Source: Amphiura filiformis
Taxonomy: Eukaryota; Echinodermata; Ophiuroidea; Amphilepidida; Amphiuridae
DNA: 64,000 nucleotides
Direction: 5' to 3'
Assembly: GCF_039555335.1 (NCBI RefSeq)
Contig: NC_092646.1
Coordinates: 22,132,258 to 22,196,257 of the forward strand
Shown: positions 44,701-56,295 of the stretch, one piece after another
Numbering within the stretch: position 1 is the stretch's first letter
Layout of the letters: every line of letters starts with the position of its first letter
The notes under the pieces: generated by a model
Told to the model about the DNA's origin: nothing
The model's database searches: none
What the model saw: the letters and a program-made list of their open reading frames with translations, nothing else
Made by a program: the position numbers and the translations under genes

Positions 44701-47402
44701 ATGCCTTTGATGCATTGCAAAATCGTGACAGATCAGGTCCAGATCTGAACGGTCACTCCACTGACTCCACACATAAAGACATGAGTCAGGATACTGATGC
44801 AGTATTTGTCAACAGAAGCATCAACCCGGATCTGCTCGATATTATCAACAACAACCTTACAGAGCACAAGGGACGCTTTCGGAAAGACCTCGATCAAATC
44901 AATCCTACTGATGACACAAATTCAGGAGACGATGAAGACAGACTTGGCTTGTCAACTACAGCATATCAGAAGATACGGGACCTTCTCAAGACAGCTGGTG
45001 TAGATCTTAGAATGAAGGGCGTGAATAGCACGAAGACAGTGGACCCATTGGAAGATCCAGATGAAAAACAGGTGGATGACGATGTGGGAGTAAGGCAGGA
45101 AAGGTCCTTTGATTGTCCTCAAAGCCCGCCAGGGGTGGTACGTGTGTTTGCCTGTTATAGTTACAAAAATGACATTACACTAACTCGGATTGATATTGAT
45201 TTGAGAAAAAACTCGATATGCATTTTATAGCGATTGTTAGAAAGATATTCTTTTGTGTATTTTGCTTGATATTTCTGGGTTTTTTCAGCAATAAACCAAG
45301 TCATGTGGCAAGTAATCAACATGAAGGAAGTAGAGGAGAAGATAAAAGGAGGAGGCCAGGCGTATTAATAAAGATAGGAAAGATAACATAGATAGTTATG
45401 AAAAGAAACAGAGAAAACTACAACGTTGAAGATAATCATTAAGAGATAATGATGACATATAATACATGTGGAGACCCAACATGTAATTTACCTGCTTTCT
45501 ATTTTCCAGCCCTATAAATGCTTTCCATGCGCCAGTGATCGACAGGATACATTTGACCACACAGACGAATACGGCAACACTTGCGCGTGTGATATGTGCA
45601 TGGCCCCTACTTACATGACTTCGCCATGTACTTGCACTCCAGATGGGCAGGTGGCTCCAGATGGTCAACCAACGTGAGTATTTGGGTACAAACCTATTAT
45701 GCCTTTATTAGGAAGAAATCATCTACATAGTGTGGTACCGGGGTGTGGTATTCTGAATCCCTAGGTCTTCATCTTAATTGAGCCGATTTCCTTAGAAAAT
45801 GTTTTTTAAACATAGGCCTATAGAATTATAAAAACTAAGAATTATAAGAGTTTTTTTCACCTGCCATCGCAACATAATCTTTACATTGTCGCATTTAGGT
45901 TGAATTAAAAGACCATTTTTGATCAAAATCGGATATAATTTTTGCTAATAACTTCAGACTGATTGGTCGTAGATAGGTCAAACTATATATTTTCTGAATC
46001 CTGGTGACCTGAGGAATATTTTGGAAAAGGTTTTATCCAAATCGGAGCAATTTAAGTTTTGACCCCTGTATAAACGTTGACCTCATTATTTCTTTTATTG
46101 CTCACTGTTGGGCACTGTTTGACCTCTCAACATGTTAGACATCGACTTTAAGCAAGAAAATGTTAGTCATACGCAACTTTACACTGAAGGAGAGACAACA
46201 AAGGCATATACTAGACTATATAGTCATATTGCTTTACAGACCGTACAATATTATTTTATGAATTTTAATGATAACAACTAAATTGTTTCCATTTCATTTG
46301 TTTCACTTTTTCACATACCAGCGTTATAATGGACTTTAAGGTAATAAAATGAGTGACCCTAAATTTGCGTTCACGTGCTGAAAGCATTCTTTGCAAAATA
46401 TGTTTGAGTTGCAGTAGTTTTGTTTTTGTTGTGTTTTCGTTAGCATGGTTATTGGCATGATGTTCAAGGACAAAACATTCATTGTATCAACCATTATGCA
46501 TCTTTTTCGCACCACTTGTTCACTCTGCATGTTGATTTGTTATTACTACAGCTTAGTAATAATTAGAAAAATAGCAAGTTTAGATTACTTAGTTTTTAGC
46601 TTATATCAATCAAAAATGGTTTGATCACAAATTAAACTTTTCCTAATAAACTTGCATTTGCTAGATCATAATAGCGAAGCGAGAAGCAAACACGGTAGAA
46701 TGTGATTTTAGATACCACGTGCTTTCTCGGTGGCTCAGTTGGTACAAGCACTTGGTCGAGGCAGCTAAAAAGATCGATTTTCATTATCTAAATCAATATA
46801 TTAGTGAAAAATAACACCTTGATGTTTTGCAAAGGTTCATTATACAAATCATATACTTTGAACACTTGCTTGATTTATTGTTGCTGAGTTATGTACGTTT
46901 TATAAAGGTGATGTTGTTTCAGTCCTCTTTACAACATGACTCAAGAACCACAGGACCTACAAAAGTATATCTGTGATATTTGAATTTTTCTACACGCTCG
47001 CTATGATATGATCAATGAATTTTTTCACTACCAAATCGCAACAGTTTACAATAGTTGCTAACCTTAAACACATCTTAGACCAACTCGGTAAAAAAGAATA
47101 ATTTGTGATCTTATCATCATCTTGTTGTGGTAATTATGTTCAATAAAATGTGCATGTGCTTAATTGGATAGATTATGTCTTGTTTTTACATGTTTTGGTA
47201 CATTGTTATTATTTTCATTTCTTTTCCCAAATGTTTTGTAATTTTGCATCAAAAGAGCAGGTGACCCACATGATTGTTTTATTTACTTACACTTTTTTAT
47301 CTATTTATCTATTTTTTTTAATATTCATTTTTTTTTTTATTTATCTGTTTATTTATTTATGTTGCATGATTGTTTTATTTACTTACATTTTGTATCTATT
47401 TA

Positions 47403-47437
<35 letters not shown>

Positions 47438-50400
47438 TTATTTATTTATCTTTTTTATTTTTTTATTTATTTAATTGCTTGTTTTTTCAGGTGCATCTTC
47501 CCAGAAGAAGGTCAAACATTCATGCCTTTCCAAAATTATTGTCCAATACCATTTGACTGTCAGCCTTGCAGTGGGGATCTAGTGACAGTAAGTAATTTAA
47601 AGTTCACATTCTTTATTCTTCATATTTTTTATTTTTTATTTCACTTTTTTCTTATTTCTTCTTCCTCTTCTTGGTGCCGTATATTCTTTGGCAAAAATCC
47701 CTTGTTTATTTATCATTTATTATTATAGCGAATATGTGATGCGATCAAGCAAAATCAGTCGGAACTCGGAAATATTTAATTTTCAGTTTCTTATAGGATA
47801 GTAAAACACATTTACAAAGCTGTATTTTGCAGAAAACCCCATTGAAATTGAACAACCAGTTCCAAAGATATGAGCAATTAAAGAGTTTCCAAAACAGGGA
47901 AAACAAAGGAAATACTTCCTTTGTTTGGCTATATCTCAAAATCAATATTTCCGAGTTCCGACTGATTTTGCTTGATCGCATCACATATGATCCGTCATCC
48001 AGTCGTTAAAATCACGAAGTTTTGAAATAAATCTAATACTGGAACTTACATTTACAAGTTGCGACGTTGCGTCTGATACTATCATACTTCATCAGGCAAC
48101 TGGCCCGCTGGGCTGGTCATGTGACCACTGTACTGGTCATAATATTAACACCGAGGATTCTTGACAAGGTGAGGAGCAGTGATTCTTGACAAGGGGAGGA
48201 GCAGTGGCACAGGAGAGGCATCAAAGAAGCCATCTGGGAGAGAGTAGAGCAGCCGTCACTAAACAAGAAAGGGGAACTGAGACACAACTTATCTCACGCA
48301 TGGGACCGGGCCATCAAGACGATCCCTAGTCGTCTTCAAGTGTCACATGACCAGCCCAGCAGATCAGTTGCCTGATGAAGTCTGATGGTATCAAACGCAA
48401 CGTAGCAAGTTGTACAAGTAAGTTCCAGTATTAGATTTATTTAAAAACTTTGTCATTTATTATTATGTTGTTTAAGCCTTTTAATTAGTGATTGGAGCCC
48501 AGAGCTTTTGATCCGAGCAGAATTGTGTGGATTCTGATACATTTGACTTTTACCTCTTCTTTTGTTTTCCGTTATTTATTATTAATTTTCCTACTTCCCC
48601 TGATTCTTATTTTTATTTCAGTAACGTAATTATTTTGACATGATGATAAATAGATATGAATTATAAAATGTTATTGATGCATTGAAATGTTCCTTTATAG
48701 TCTTGACTTTCGCTACATTTTAAATGTTAAGTAAATTGAATATTATATTAAGACGATCAAAATATTTATATTAATTGTACCATTACATAACTTTGGTGCC
48801 GTCAGATTTCCGGATGACCAGTTTTATTACTCCCATTGACTTTCATATTAACAAGACCATTCTGAACATGCTGAAAGTAATTTTAATCCCACATAATTCA
48901 AATTGGTAAATGTTGCAACTTTTTAAAAGACCCTCAGATTACATAATAATGTGGTAATCTCCATTGTTATTTCATTTTTACAGACAAGCCCGTGTACAGT
49001 TGGAGAAGATACTAAATGTGGTTGCCCAGATGGCACAGATCAGACTGGGGAAACCAGCTGTATTCCTAGTCCACTTTGTATGCAGAATGAAGGAAGTGTC
49101 AGGGTGCATAAACCAGGTACCAATTTCAGGGTAGCAACTTGAAAACGCAGCAACATTAATTAAAGCTATTATTACATTAGAAATGTGAAACCGTATCATC
49201 TTTGGTCAGTGTCAAAAGTCTATTATACAGTCTCAAAGTAGACCTAAACTTAAAGGAAAAAAGAGTATATGCATAGGGTGTGTGGAGGAGGTCCCGGGAG
49301 GAGGTTGGGTGGTTTGTATTGGGGTGTGGGATGGGGTGGATGTGTCTGTTAATTGTTGGTATGAGTGGGTGGGGTGGGTATGTGGGAGTGTATATCATGT
49401 GTGGAGGTCTGTATGGGTGGATGGATGAGTAGGGTGGGTATGTGTGTGACGAGAGGAGAGACCAATCCGGGGGTCACTCGAATATGAAAGTGACGAACCT
49501 GTACCTATCCGAGTACAGTAGGGGTCTATCGGTGGGGATTTTTGTCACGAGCGTAACCAGACCTGACCTTCCGGGGGGGATACTTAAAAAATTTACAATT
49601 TCTGAGCAAAAGTTGTAGTATTTATGTGCGAGCGGCTTGCTGCTAAGCGTTAAACAGGTGGGGTCTTTGGGCCCCTGGTGGGGTCCATGGGCAAAGCGCG
49701 CGGCGGGGGCCATCCAGGGGGCGGAGGCTCGGAAGCTTCTGGTTTTTGGCATATTATAAGCTAACAAATCATTGTTACAGAAGTACAAATTTCCCTTTCT
49801 CTTCTTCCTTCTTCCTTCTTCCTTCTTTTTCTTTTCTTTCTCTTCTTCCTTCCCCTTTCCTCTTCTTTTCTCCTTCCCTCTTTCTGTCCCATTTTTCTCT
49901 TTTCCTTTTTACTCTTTTTCCCAGTTTTTTTGTGTCAGGCAGCTTGCCCCCCCCTGGTTATGCCACCTGGTTTTGTCAAAAAGGGGTCATTCAGAGTGGT
50001 AACGCTAAAAATTGAGTGTCATTACCCACGAAAAGGCAAAAATGTTCAAAACTGAGCAATTTTGAAGATAAAATGGCTACTAAAATGTTAAATTTGTTCA
50101 CAATTTCAGGTGACAGATATCCATCTCACGTTTGTGAGCCCTGTGCAGAAGGCTACATACAGTCTAAGAACAACACATTGGATAAATGTCATCTACCTGT
50201 AATAGATGAGGAGAAAGAATCTGACAATGATGATGGAGACAAGTCTAAAGAGGACCAGAAATATGCGACTACATCTGAAAGCGAAACTAGTGAGTATATC
50301 AACAGATTGATACAGGAGCATCACCAGGAGATCCATCCCATCATCTCTAGTCCCACATTCCTTAAAAGGGGAAATTCAAACAATGAGAGGTCTGCCAAAA

Positions 50401-53400
50401 AGTTGCACTTTTGGACATTTAAATTCACCTTTGAGAGTTGTGGCCCCAGTATTAAGTCCACCATTGGAAAGAAAATTCGATTTTTCTTCAAATTCAGCTT
50501 TTTAGTATCGTCATTAGAGAATTCTTTTCCTAAAACTTCAGCACCGCCTACTCCCAGAAAAATTCCTGACTACACCTCTGGGGCTGAGTCTCACAAATAA
50601 AGTTTTTTCTCCTCCGTGACCTCATTCGTAGAGATTAGTGATATTAGGCATGCATATATATAGCCTATTCTTATTTTCTGTTATCTCGTCTTGACGTCAT
50701 CATGGTCATGGGTAGGTTTGAGCCAGGAGCAGTTCCAGAGGCACAGGATAACATTTGAGGGGGTGACTTGGACCTGCTGCAGCCACATACACGTTGTCCC
50801 TTTTTGTAAACTTCACCTCACCCTTTAATCGTGTCAAAGAGGAAGTCCCGCCAGAGCCATTCTTCTGGGGTAACCAAACCTGCCTGGTTATCAAATTAAT
50901 CAGTGATGTTTTAATGTTATTGCATCAATCAGCACCTGTCAAATTCAGAGATAACCTTGTCACTGATTAATTTTATAACCAGACAGGTTTGGTTCATCCC
51001 AGAAGAACTGTTCTGGTAGGGCTTCTTCTTTAATACAGGGTGTCCCAGAATGATTTATACCGAGAAAGATGGAATTTTTTAGGTATGAACCGCAGTTCTA
51101 TTGGTCATATTGTTTTGCATTTTAAGTTTTACATATATTTAGCTTTCTCAGATTTTTTAGACTTTAAAAATTGGACGTTTCTAGTAAAAGTTAGAGAGGA
51201 TTGCGTAAAAATGGTGAATTCCAAGTTTTGACAAAGCAACCTATTTTGAAAATCTGTAAAATTACTAACCGTTCAGCACAAGGTAATCATGCAGTATATT
51301 GCTGTGTCCTGTTCTTACTTCTACTATATAGTCGATATCTATCGTTTATTTATGATGTTACGAAGCAATCATTGTATGAAATAAAGGATTTACTACGCTT
51401 GAGTGACTTTAAACTATTCTTTCTTTGGCGGCAATTTTGAAGACAATTATTGAGATGTGTGAGTTTCATCATTTGAAATGCCGACAGAGATGAGTTTTTC
51501 ATAAAAGTATAGAGAAGGTTCGTCCTTAGTGTCACAGCATGCATTTATGTCCAAAGTATATGGGCAAACCCACAGCTACGTAACGAAGAAGATTAAAATG
51601 TATTGCGGGGAATCCTTGATTAAGTTATATCCTCTGTAATAATGACATTTTTGGGTAAAAGTTGTGATAAAAACACATAAAAAGTATGTTTTTCAACATA
51701 AATATCTGATGTCATATTGAAATGTTTTACTTAATCCCATATCAAGAATTCTTTAGCATTGTAAGCTCTACATCTGTGCCAAATTTGGGGTATTTCCTAT
51801 CAAAGAATGTAGGATTTCTTCAATATATTGCACAGTGCTGCTGAACGATGTTGATAAAGGATTCATGTGTTATGATGCCTTTACACACATGCAGTTTTTG
51901 TCCATTTTCAGTAATAGCAATGTCACGACAAAACGAATCAAGCTATTTCCATGAAAGTCACAGAATAAGTAGGAGACATGTGTGGCATTGTATTGCACTT
52001 ATTAAAATTAGATACATTGTTAACTATATATTTTTGATATTTTGTTCAAACACGGTATAAATCATTCGGGGACACCCTGTACTTGTTTTTGTCAAGTGGT
52101 GCCAGATAGAGGCATTGTGCTAGGGGCACTAAAAAGGAATGACTTTGTACCATGCCAGGGGCACTATTTGGAGGAATGAGTTTGGTTTTGACTGTAACGA
52201 ATTACATTATTATTTGTTGATGGTTAAACGTACAAATGAGATTATAACTTGACTGGTTCATCATTCATTCATCAACTTGCTTTTAATTTCAGATGCAACA
52301 CTGTCATCCACTCAGGCTACCAGTCGCTTGTGTGACACTACAACCCACACCACAAACCACGCCACAACTGTTGCTGTATCAACAACCAAGCGCTGTATAC
52401 ATCCCATATTAGCAACTAGCATGGGGATCTTTATCCTTGGAGTTGGAGTTGTAATAGGGGTTGTATTATCCCCTATCTTTAGGAAGAAACCAGCAAATAA
52501 TAATAACAACAAACGCTGTTGTCTTCATGTCGATCAAGGTATGTACTATTATACCCTTTCATATGTAATTTATGTAAATATTATTAAAAATTCCAAGAAC
52601 AGACCTTCCAGAATAGGTAGTCGTTACTCTGAGTTTCGTGCGTAAAAGGCAATCGTCAGACGACACGGTGAAATGCTTTGGAGGGACTACCATCTCTTGG
52701 GAATGTGAATGAATATACATTCCATAGTCTAACTATAAGTAAAAAGTTGTTATTAAAATTTTGCCAACTTCTATCAAAATAATCGTATTATACAAAAGGA
52801 AAGCTTCATATCAATCTGCTCTCCCCTGATTTTGTGTAAGAAATTATTATTCAGGTTTTTTTTTCATGTTCGTTTCTGTCAACAGAGTGTATACCGTTGC
52901 AACCACGTGGACGAGGCAGAGGGAACCGAGGTATGAAACTTAAAGAGTTTAGTTAGCTGTGAGTTTTCACGATTTCCCAGCAAACACACACACAAATTTT
53001 AAACGTTATAAATGTAGTATAAACGCGTTTTGGTTATTAAAGTTAAAACGTTTTAATAACATCTGCATAATTTGACAAAAATTGCAGACAACTTGTTTTA
53101 GGGATGGTTATGACCAAAATACGCCTTGGGCATAGTGCGAAGTAAGTCCAAAATAGTAAAATTCACAACGTTTTTGTTTCATTTTTAAACTTTATTTGCC
53201 AAAAAGAACAATTATGCAATCCCTCTTTGGAACTTTCGCCCAGTCCAGCTATCTACTGAAGACAGCTTATGATTCATAGGTTGTCTTCAGTATACTGTAT
53301 AATACAGTCTGTATCAAAATTGATTGGTACCTGTATCCATCAGTTTTTTTGTGTTTATTGACAAGCCTGCTTCTCCAATATGCAACATTGGATCATCTTG

Positions 53401-54308
53401 AAACGTCCAGGATTTATAGTTTTTTGACCTTTTATAACATTCAGCTATAAATAAGGTAACTCCTATGTTGCATTTTGGTGTGGTAATTTTATCCATAATC
53501 ACTACAAACTGGTGGGGTACCAAACATTTTGATACAGTCTGCAGTACTCTCTTCAGTAGATAACATGACAATATTATTACTGTCTTTAATATACCTATAA
53601 TATCTACTGAAATACTTTTGTTTTCATCATATTTATAAATACGTATTTATAAATACTCACGTGACCCATAGGCACGACATAAGACATATAAGACCAGCAA
53701 CATTAACGACTATACAGAAAAGGATAGGAACTCTTTAGATAAATATCAACAAATTTATTATTAGTTGAATAGCAAAATGAGAGGATTCCGAATTTGTAAT
53801 ATGTTATCAAAAACAACATCTTGAAAGTATTTGCCGACAGAAAAAACATTTTATCGACGGAAACGTTTACAATTTAATCACAACGTTGGATAAAATAAAT
53901 TTTGCTGCACAGTAGTCTCGTGTGTTTACCGCCTTTGCATTCAAATGTACAGGAAGACCACCCACTGTGTAGCAGTTCACTTCCAGACTTACTGTCTACA
54001 AGCTATTACGACAGCGCGGAGGTGGTCACGTGCGTATTTATAAATACGTATTTATAAAATAGTCGAAGCATACAGTTCATCATGTAAATCAATGGCTGCG
54101 CAGCAAGCTTCTATACTATATTTCCCAATCAAATGGCGTTCTTTGCTGTGCATACATGATCCGTCTTGTCTTACTTTGGTATGAAATTGCTTTATTTCAG
54201 AAAACACAATTTAGATAATTATAATGTTTTTCCTGTAAATTCCTTTCAGGAACTGGTGCAAGCCGTGGTGGGTGCGAAGGTCTACGAGGAAGAGGAGCCA
54301 GACATTAA
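41662..54308 (+). CDS. Gene C: complete TNFR-like receptor with short Arg/Gly-rich tail
   Basis: Nine exons (41662-41721, 44520-45137, 45510-45673, 47491-47587, 48984-49116, 50110-50289, 52293-52538, 52886-52930, 54250-54308) join in phase to 533 residues. Order: signal peptide, ~200-residue acidic N-terminal region with three N-glycosylation sequons, TNFR-like cysteine repeats (CFPCASD.., CACDMC.., FDCQPCSGD, TKCGCPDGTDQTG, CEPCAEGY), acidic and Thr-rich stalk, transmembrane helix, and a ~50-residue tail that is basic and rich in Arg and Gly. The repeat exons match B and D in size and phase, and the membrane exon matches A. There is no ZU5, CARD or death domain in the tail. It could act as a decoy or partner for gene A products (inference). 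Exon 6 also reads through its donor to a stop, suggesting a soluble form. Confidence 0.82.
42096..42110 (+). repeat. (CT)n microsatellite
   Basis: Short CT run in gene C intron 1. The rest of 41722-44519 is AT-rich and shows only the SINE copy at 43245-43565. Confidence 0.8.
43245..43565 (+). repeat. SINE-like repeat, copy 1
   Basis: Shares TTGCAAAAGTTCATTCTAC, TGTTGTTTCAGCCCTCTTT and ACAACATAACTCAAGAACC with copies at 46722-47075, 60085-60430 and, inverted, 57955-58165. Confidence 0.75.
44520..45137 (+). CDS. Gene C exon 2: long acidic N-terminal region
   Basis: 206 residues, phase 0 to 0. Asp/Glu-rich (DDTNSGDDEDRLG, DPLEDPDEKQVDDDVG), with sequons at NRS, NLT and NST. It ends C-P-Q-S-P-P-G-V like the 31-residue second exon of B and D, so about 175 residues are extra in C. 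No known domain. Confidence 0.8.
45510..45673 (+). CDS. Gene C exon 3: first TNFR-like cysteine repeat
   Basis: YKCFPCASD, then CACDMCMAPTYMTSPCTCTP; donor AC|GTGAGT, phase 0 to 2. The Y-M-x-x-P-C-x-C match to genes B and D is exact. Confidence 0.85.
46722..47075 (+). repeat. SINE-like repeat, copy 2, with tRNA-like head
   Basis: Begins TCTCGGTGGCTCAGTTGGTA, an A-box-like tRNA start, and continues into the body shared with the other three copies. This head defines the family as a tRNA-derived SINE. Confidence 0.7.
47491..47587 (+). CDS. Gene C exon 4: second TNFR-like cysteine repeat
   Basis: A T-rich tract and TTTTTTCAG precede it. Reads CIFPEEGQTFMPFQNYCP, then CQPCSGDLVT. Ninety-seven bases, as in B and D. 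Confidence 0.85.
47733..47987. mobile_element. Foldback MITE (255 bp)
   Basis: Arms of about 45 bp (TATGTGATGCGATCAAGCAA and inverse, through CGGAACTCGGAAATATT) are near perfect. It sits in gene C intron 4. Confidence 0.8.
48017..48450. mobile_element. Penelope-like remnant between inverted terminal copies
   Basis: Two ~90-bp arms in inverted orientation (AATAAATCTAATACTGGAAC ... GTTGCGTCTGATACTATC and inverse) flank a piece that reads RRGIKEAIWERVEQPSLNKK then HAWDRAIKTIPSRLQ. That resembles the end of the GIY-YIG endonuclease of Penelope-like elements. The arms hold CTGATGAAG hairpins. Confidence 0.6.
48984..49116 (+). CDS. Gene C exon 5: third TNFR-like cysteine repeat
   Basis: SPCTVGEDTKCGCPDGTDQT, then CIPSPLC; phase 0 to 1. 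D-T-K-C-G-C-P-D-G-T is the diagnostic TNFR-like stretch. Confidence 0.85.
49230..49445 (+). repeat. G/T-rich low-complexity tract
   Basis: Repeated GGGTGGGTATGTG-type words in gene C intron 5, with no gene. The following 49540-49975 is a TE-like stretch with GGCGGGGGCC and a C/T-rich tract at 49790-49920. Confidence 0.6.
50110..50289 (+). CDS. Gene C exon 6: last cysteine pair and acidic stalk
   Basis: VCEPCAEGYIQSKNNTLDKC is followed by an acidic stretch (DEEKESDNDDGDKSKED). The donor A|GTGAGT after 50289 joins the membrane exon in phase 1. Confidence 0.82.
50290..50600 (+). CDS. Possible read-through end of gene C exon 6 (soluble form)
   Basis: If the donor is not used, the frame stays open for another 103 codons (SEYINRLIQEHHQEIHPII ... 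GAESHK) and stops at TAA 50598-50600. AATAAA at 50596-50601 overlaps that stop. This would give a receptor without a membrane segment. Existence of the transcript is inference. Confidence 0.4.
50837..51028. repeat. Foldback element
   Basis: Arms of about 65 bp (GAAGTCCCGCCAGAGCCATT ... CCTGGTTATCAAATTAATCA and inverse) surround a 60-bp loop in gene C intron 6. Confidence 0.7.
51036..52079. mobile_element. Mariner-like inverted-repeat element (1,044 bp) with TA duplication
   Basis: The ends CAGGGTGTCCCAGAATGATT and inverse (AATCATTCGGGGACACCCTG) have TA at 51034-51035 and 52080-52081. The outermost 12 bases equal those of 1447-2491 but the interior differs, so it is a related family. No intact transposase. 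Confidence 0.8.
52293..52538 (+). CDS. Gene C exon 7: Thr-rich stalk and transmembrane helix
   Basis: Thr-rich (TTTHTTNHATTVAVSTT) then ILATSMGIFILGVGVVIGVV and LSPIFRKK. Phase 1 to 1. Closest relative in the window is gene A 536-709. Confidence 0.85.
52886..52930 (+). CDS. Gene C exon 8: tail, start of Arg/Gly repeat
   Basis: Forty-five bases between AACAG and GTATGA, phase 1 to 1: ECIPLQPRGRGRGNR. Confidence 0.65.
53630..54059. repeat. Inverted repeat with ATTTATAAATACGTATTTAT ends
   Basis: The palindromic end TATTTATAAATACGTATTTA, followed by CACGTGAC, is repeated inverted about 380 bp on. It is probably a MITE in the last intron of gene C. Confidence 0.6.
54250..54308 (+). CDS. Gene C exon 9: Arg/Gly-rich end and stop
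   Basis: The acceptor is CCTTTCAG. In phase 1 it continues the Arg/Gly pattern (GTGASRGGCEGLRGRGARH) and ends at TAA 54306-54308. The match of composition across the splice supports this frame over a longer one that begins ELVQAVVG. Confidence 0.6.
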
Positions 54309-56220
54309 TGAGAACTATGTTTTGTTTAGTTTAGAGTATAGGCCGTGTCACTTCTTGAAAAAAAACACAATATATTTTTGTTCGTAAATTTTTATTTGTT
54401 TATAATAATTTAAAGATATAATCAGATTTTGAGAAATATGACCAAAACTGCATTTCAAGTCTTTGGTTTTGTATAATAGAAGAATCATACTCAGATACTA
54501 TATATATTTAATGAGGTTCTAAATAATTTTTGACAAAAATGAAGACAAAATATAATAACAAAATAAGGGTAGGCTATATTAGCCAGTACTTGAGATATTG
54601 GTTTATTCCAGAAAATATGTGCACACCCCCTTTACTGGAGTAACATTTCAATAAAAGAAATGTCTGATTTCCTACTTGCTTTCTGAAAACAACTGGAATT
54701 CCAGTTGTCAATATTACTGGAAAAAGCTTGGAAATGCAATTAAATGAATGCAAAATCGCGGAAATGTAAGATTTCCAATTTTTAACTATTCTTCTGCTAG
54801 ATTTGTTTTTGCCTTTTGGACACTCTAAAAAAATCATGACTGGTCAAAAAGTGGGGGTGTGCATGTATTTTCTGGAATAGTTTATTGAATACTTAGACTT
54901 CATACCGTGCCTGTAAATTTTATGACTGTTTTTGTAAAATATTGAAAAACAAACCGTGAAATGGTCTGCTCGTCCTTCCCCATCATTGAATATTAAATCA
55001 AAATGTCTTAATAATGATTTTTATAATGTGCTGTTGTAAAATGTGTAATAGCTATTTGATTCAAAAGTCATGGAATTTTATTTTGTTCATAGATATTCCA
55101 GAAAAAATGAAACAACGGAATAAATGGAAAGTTGTAAAGTCTTTTTTTAAATCGAAAGAGAGAAATCAAACTTGAGTGTAAAAGAGAGGTGTAGAAAAGA
55201 AACACATTAAGGTTGGAAACCCATGTTCGTTTCGATAGCGGTTGATTGGAGGCCTACATGTTGTATCATTTTCTTCGGAAGGGGTGTCCCAAATGGACTT
55301 GGGATATAATTTTTTGGAATGAAAAGTAGGAGGGGTCATAAAATTTCTGATGACCAAAATGTAGGGAGTCGCAAGATGACCACAAATAGTATGTGTTTAT
55401 TTTATTCAAAAAGATTTCAATACAATTTAGCCTGTTTAGGGTGTAAGGTATATCGGTGGTGAGGGGGTGGGGGTAATACAAATTTTGTTGCCGAAATAGG
55501 GGGTCGCAATTGTATTGACGCCGATCTTTGTAACTTTGGGACCCCCCTCCCCCTCCCTTCCGAAGAAAATGAAGGAATGTGATGATTAATTCATTGAAAG
55601 TTGGAATATTTTAACAATAGAGAGGCTGGGTCCCCGGGGCTGGGTCATGTTATCCAATATTGTTTTGGCAAAGTCAAGACCAGTCACGACATATATTTTG
55701 CCATCTAGTACCAACGATTCCGCAAGAGACATTATTGTTTTCATGCTTGTTTTTACGTATTAAGTAAACAAACGGGCAATCTATTGTTTGTGCATCACAG
55801 ATTTTCATTCATAACAACGATAATAAAAATACTACGTTCTTTATCAATTTTTCTGGATCATTCTGGTATTATGAAGCTGATCAAAGTTCAAAACATACAT
55901 GATACGGGGAAATTATGTGTGAATGCTTGATAATTACGTCAAGATAAATAAGCCTACGTGCATTATACACAACCCTGCAAACACCGCACTAGTATAATTT
56001 TGCATTTGGCTTGATCTCTACGCTTTGAAGATGTGAATCAAGAATGGATATTCCTTTGTTGATCCTTGCAAAACGTTACACATTTGGAGGGACGTGACAA
56101 GGATTTTACCAAACGTCGTGAATATATTGGTGGTATAAACTGTCCAACCATTTCATTCATCATTCTGCTGACTAATTTGTAGTGTAGTATTTTATCATAT
56201 CGTCAGTTCAAGAGATAATA
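54309..56220 (+). other. Intergenic stretch between genes C and D
   Basis: AT-rich. AATAAA candidates for gene C occur near 54649. A mid-part (55160-55580) has an imperfect GGGGGTCG/CCCCTCC-type inverted repeat. No gene recognised. Confidence 0.4.
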
Positions 56221-56295
56221 ATGAGACTGGAAACTATGTTTTCATACAGCGAAAAGAAGGCTGTTTCTCGTTGGCTACTTTTTATAACATACATG
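56221..56295 (+). CDS. Gene D exon 1: signal peptide
   Basis: Twenty-five codons with the hydrophobic run WLLFITYM before ATG|GTAAGT. Matches gene B exon 1. Confidence 0.75.

Noticed and set aside
47150..47728. 192-codon frame rich in Phe and Tyr
   Set aside because: It results from T-rich sequence before gene C exon 4. Only 47491-47587 within it is in the right context, and that exon is read in the same region by splice phase.
48070..48110. Hammerhead ribozyme in the Penelope-like arms at 48017-48450
   Set aside because: CTGATGA is present, but the GAAA partner is changed to CAAA/CAGA, and the flanking pairs GTTGC/GCAAC do not give the hammerhead stem order. I keep only a weak resemblance.
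53314..53571. 85-codon minus-strand frame in a gene C intron
   Set aside because: No homology seen and no splice-site context. It probably belongs to a decayed repeat.
54166..54387. 74-codon frame over the last gene C exon
   Set aside because: Its frame does not fit the phase of the previous exon, and the alternative frame continues the Arg/Gly pattern.
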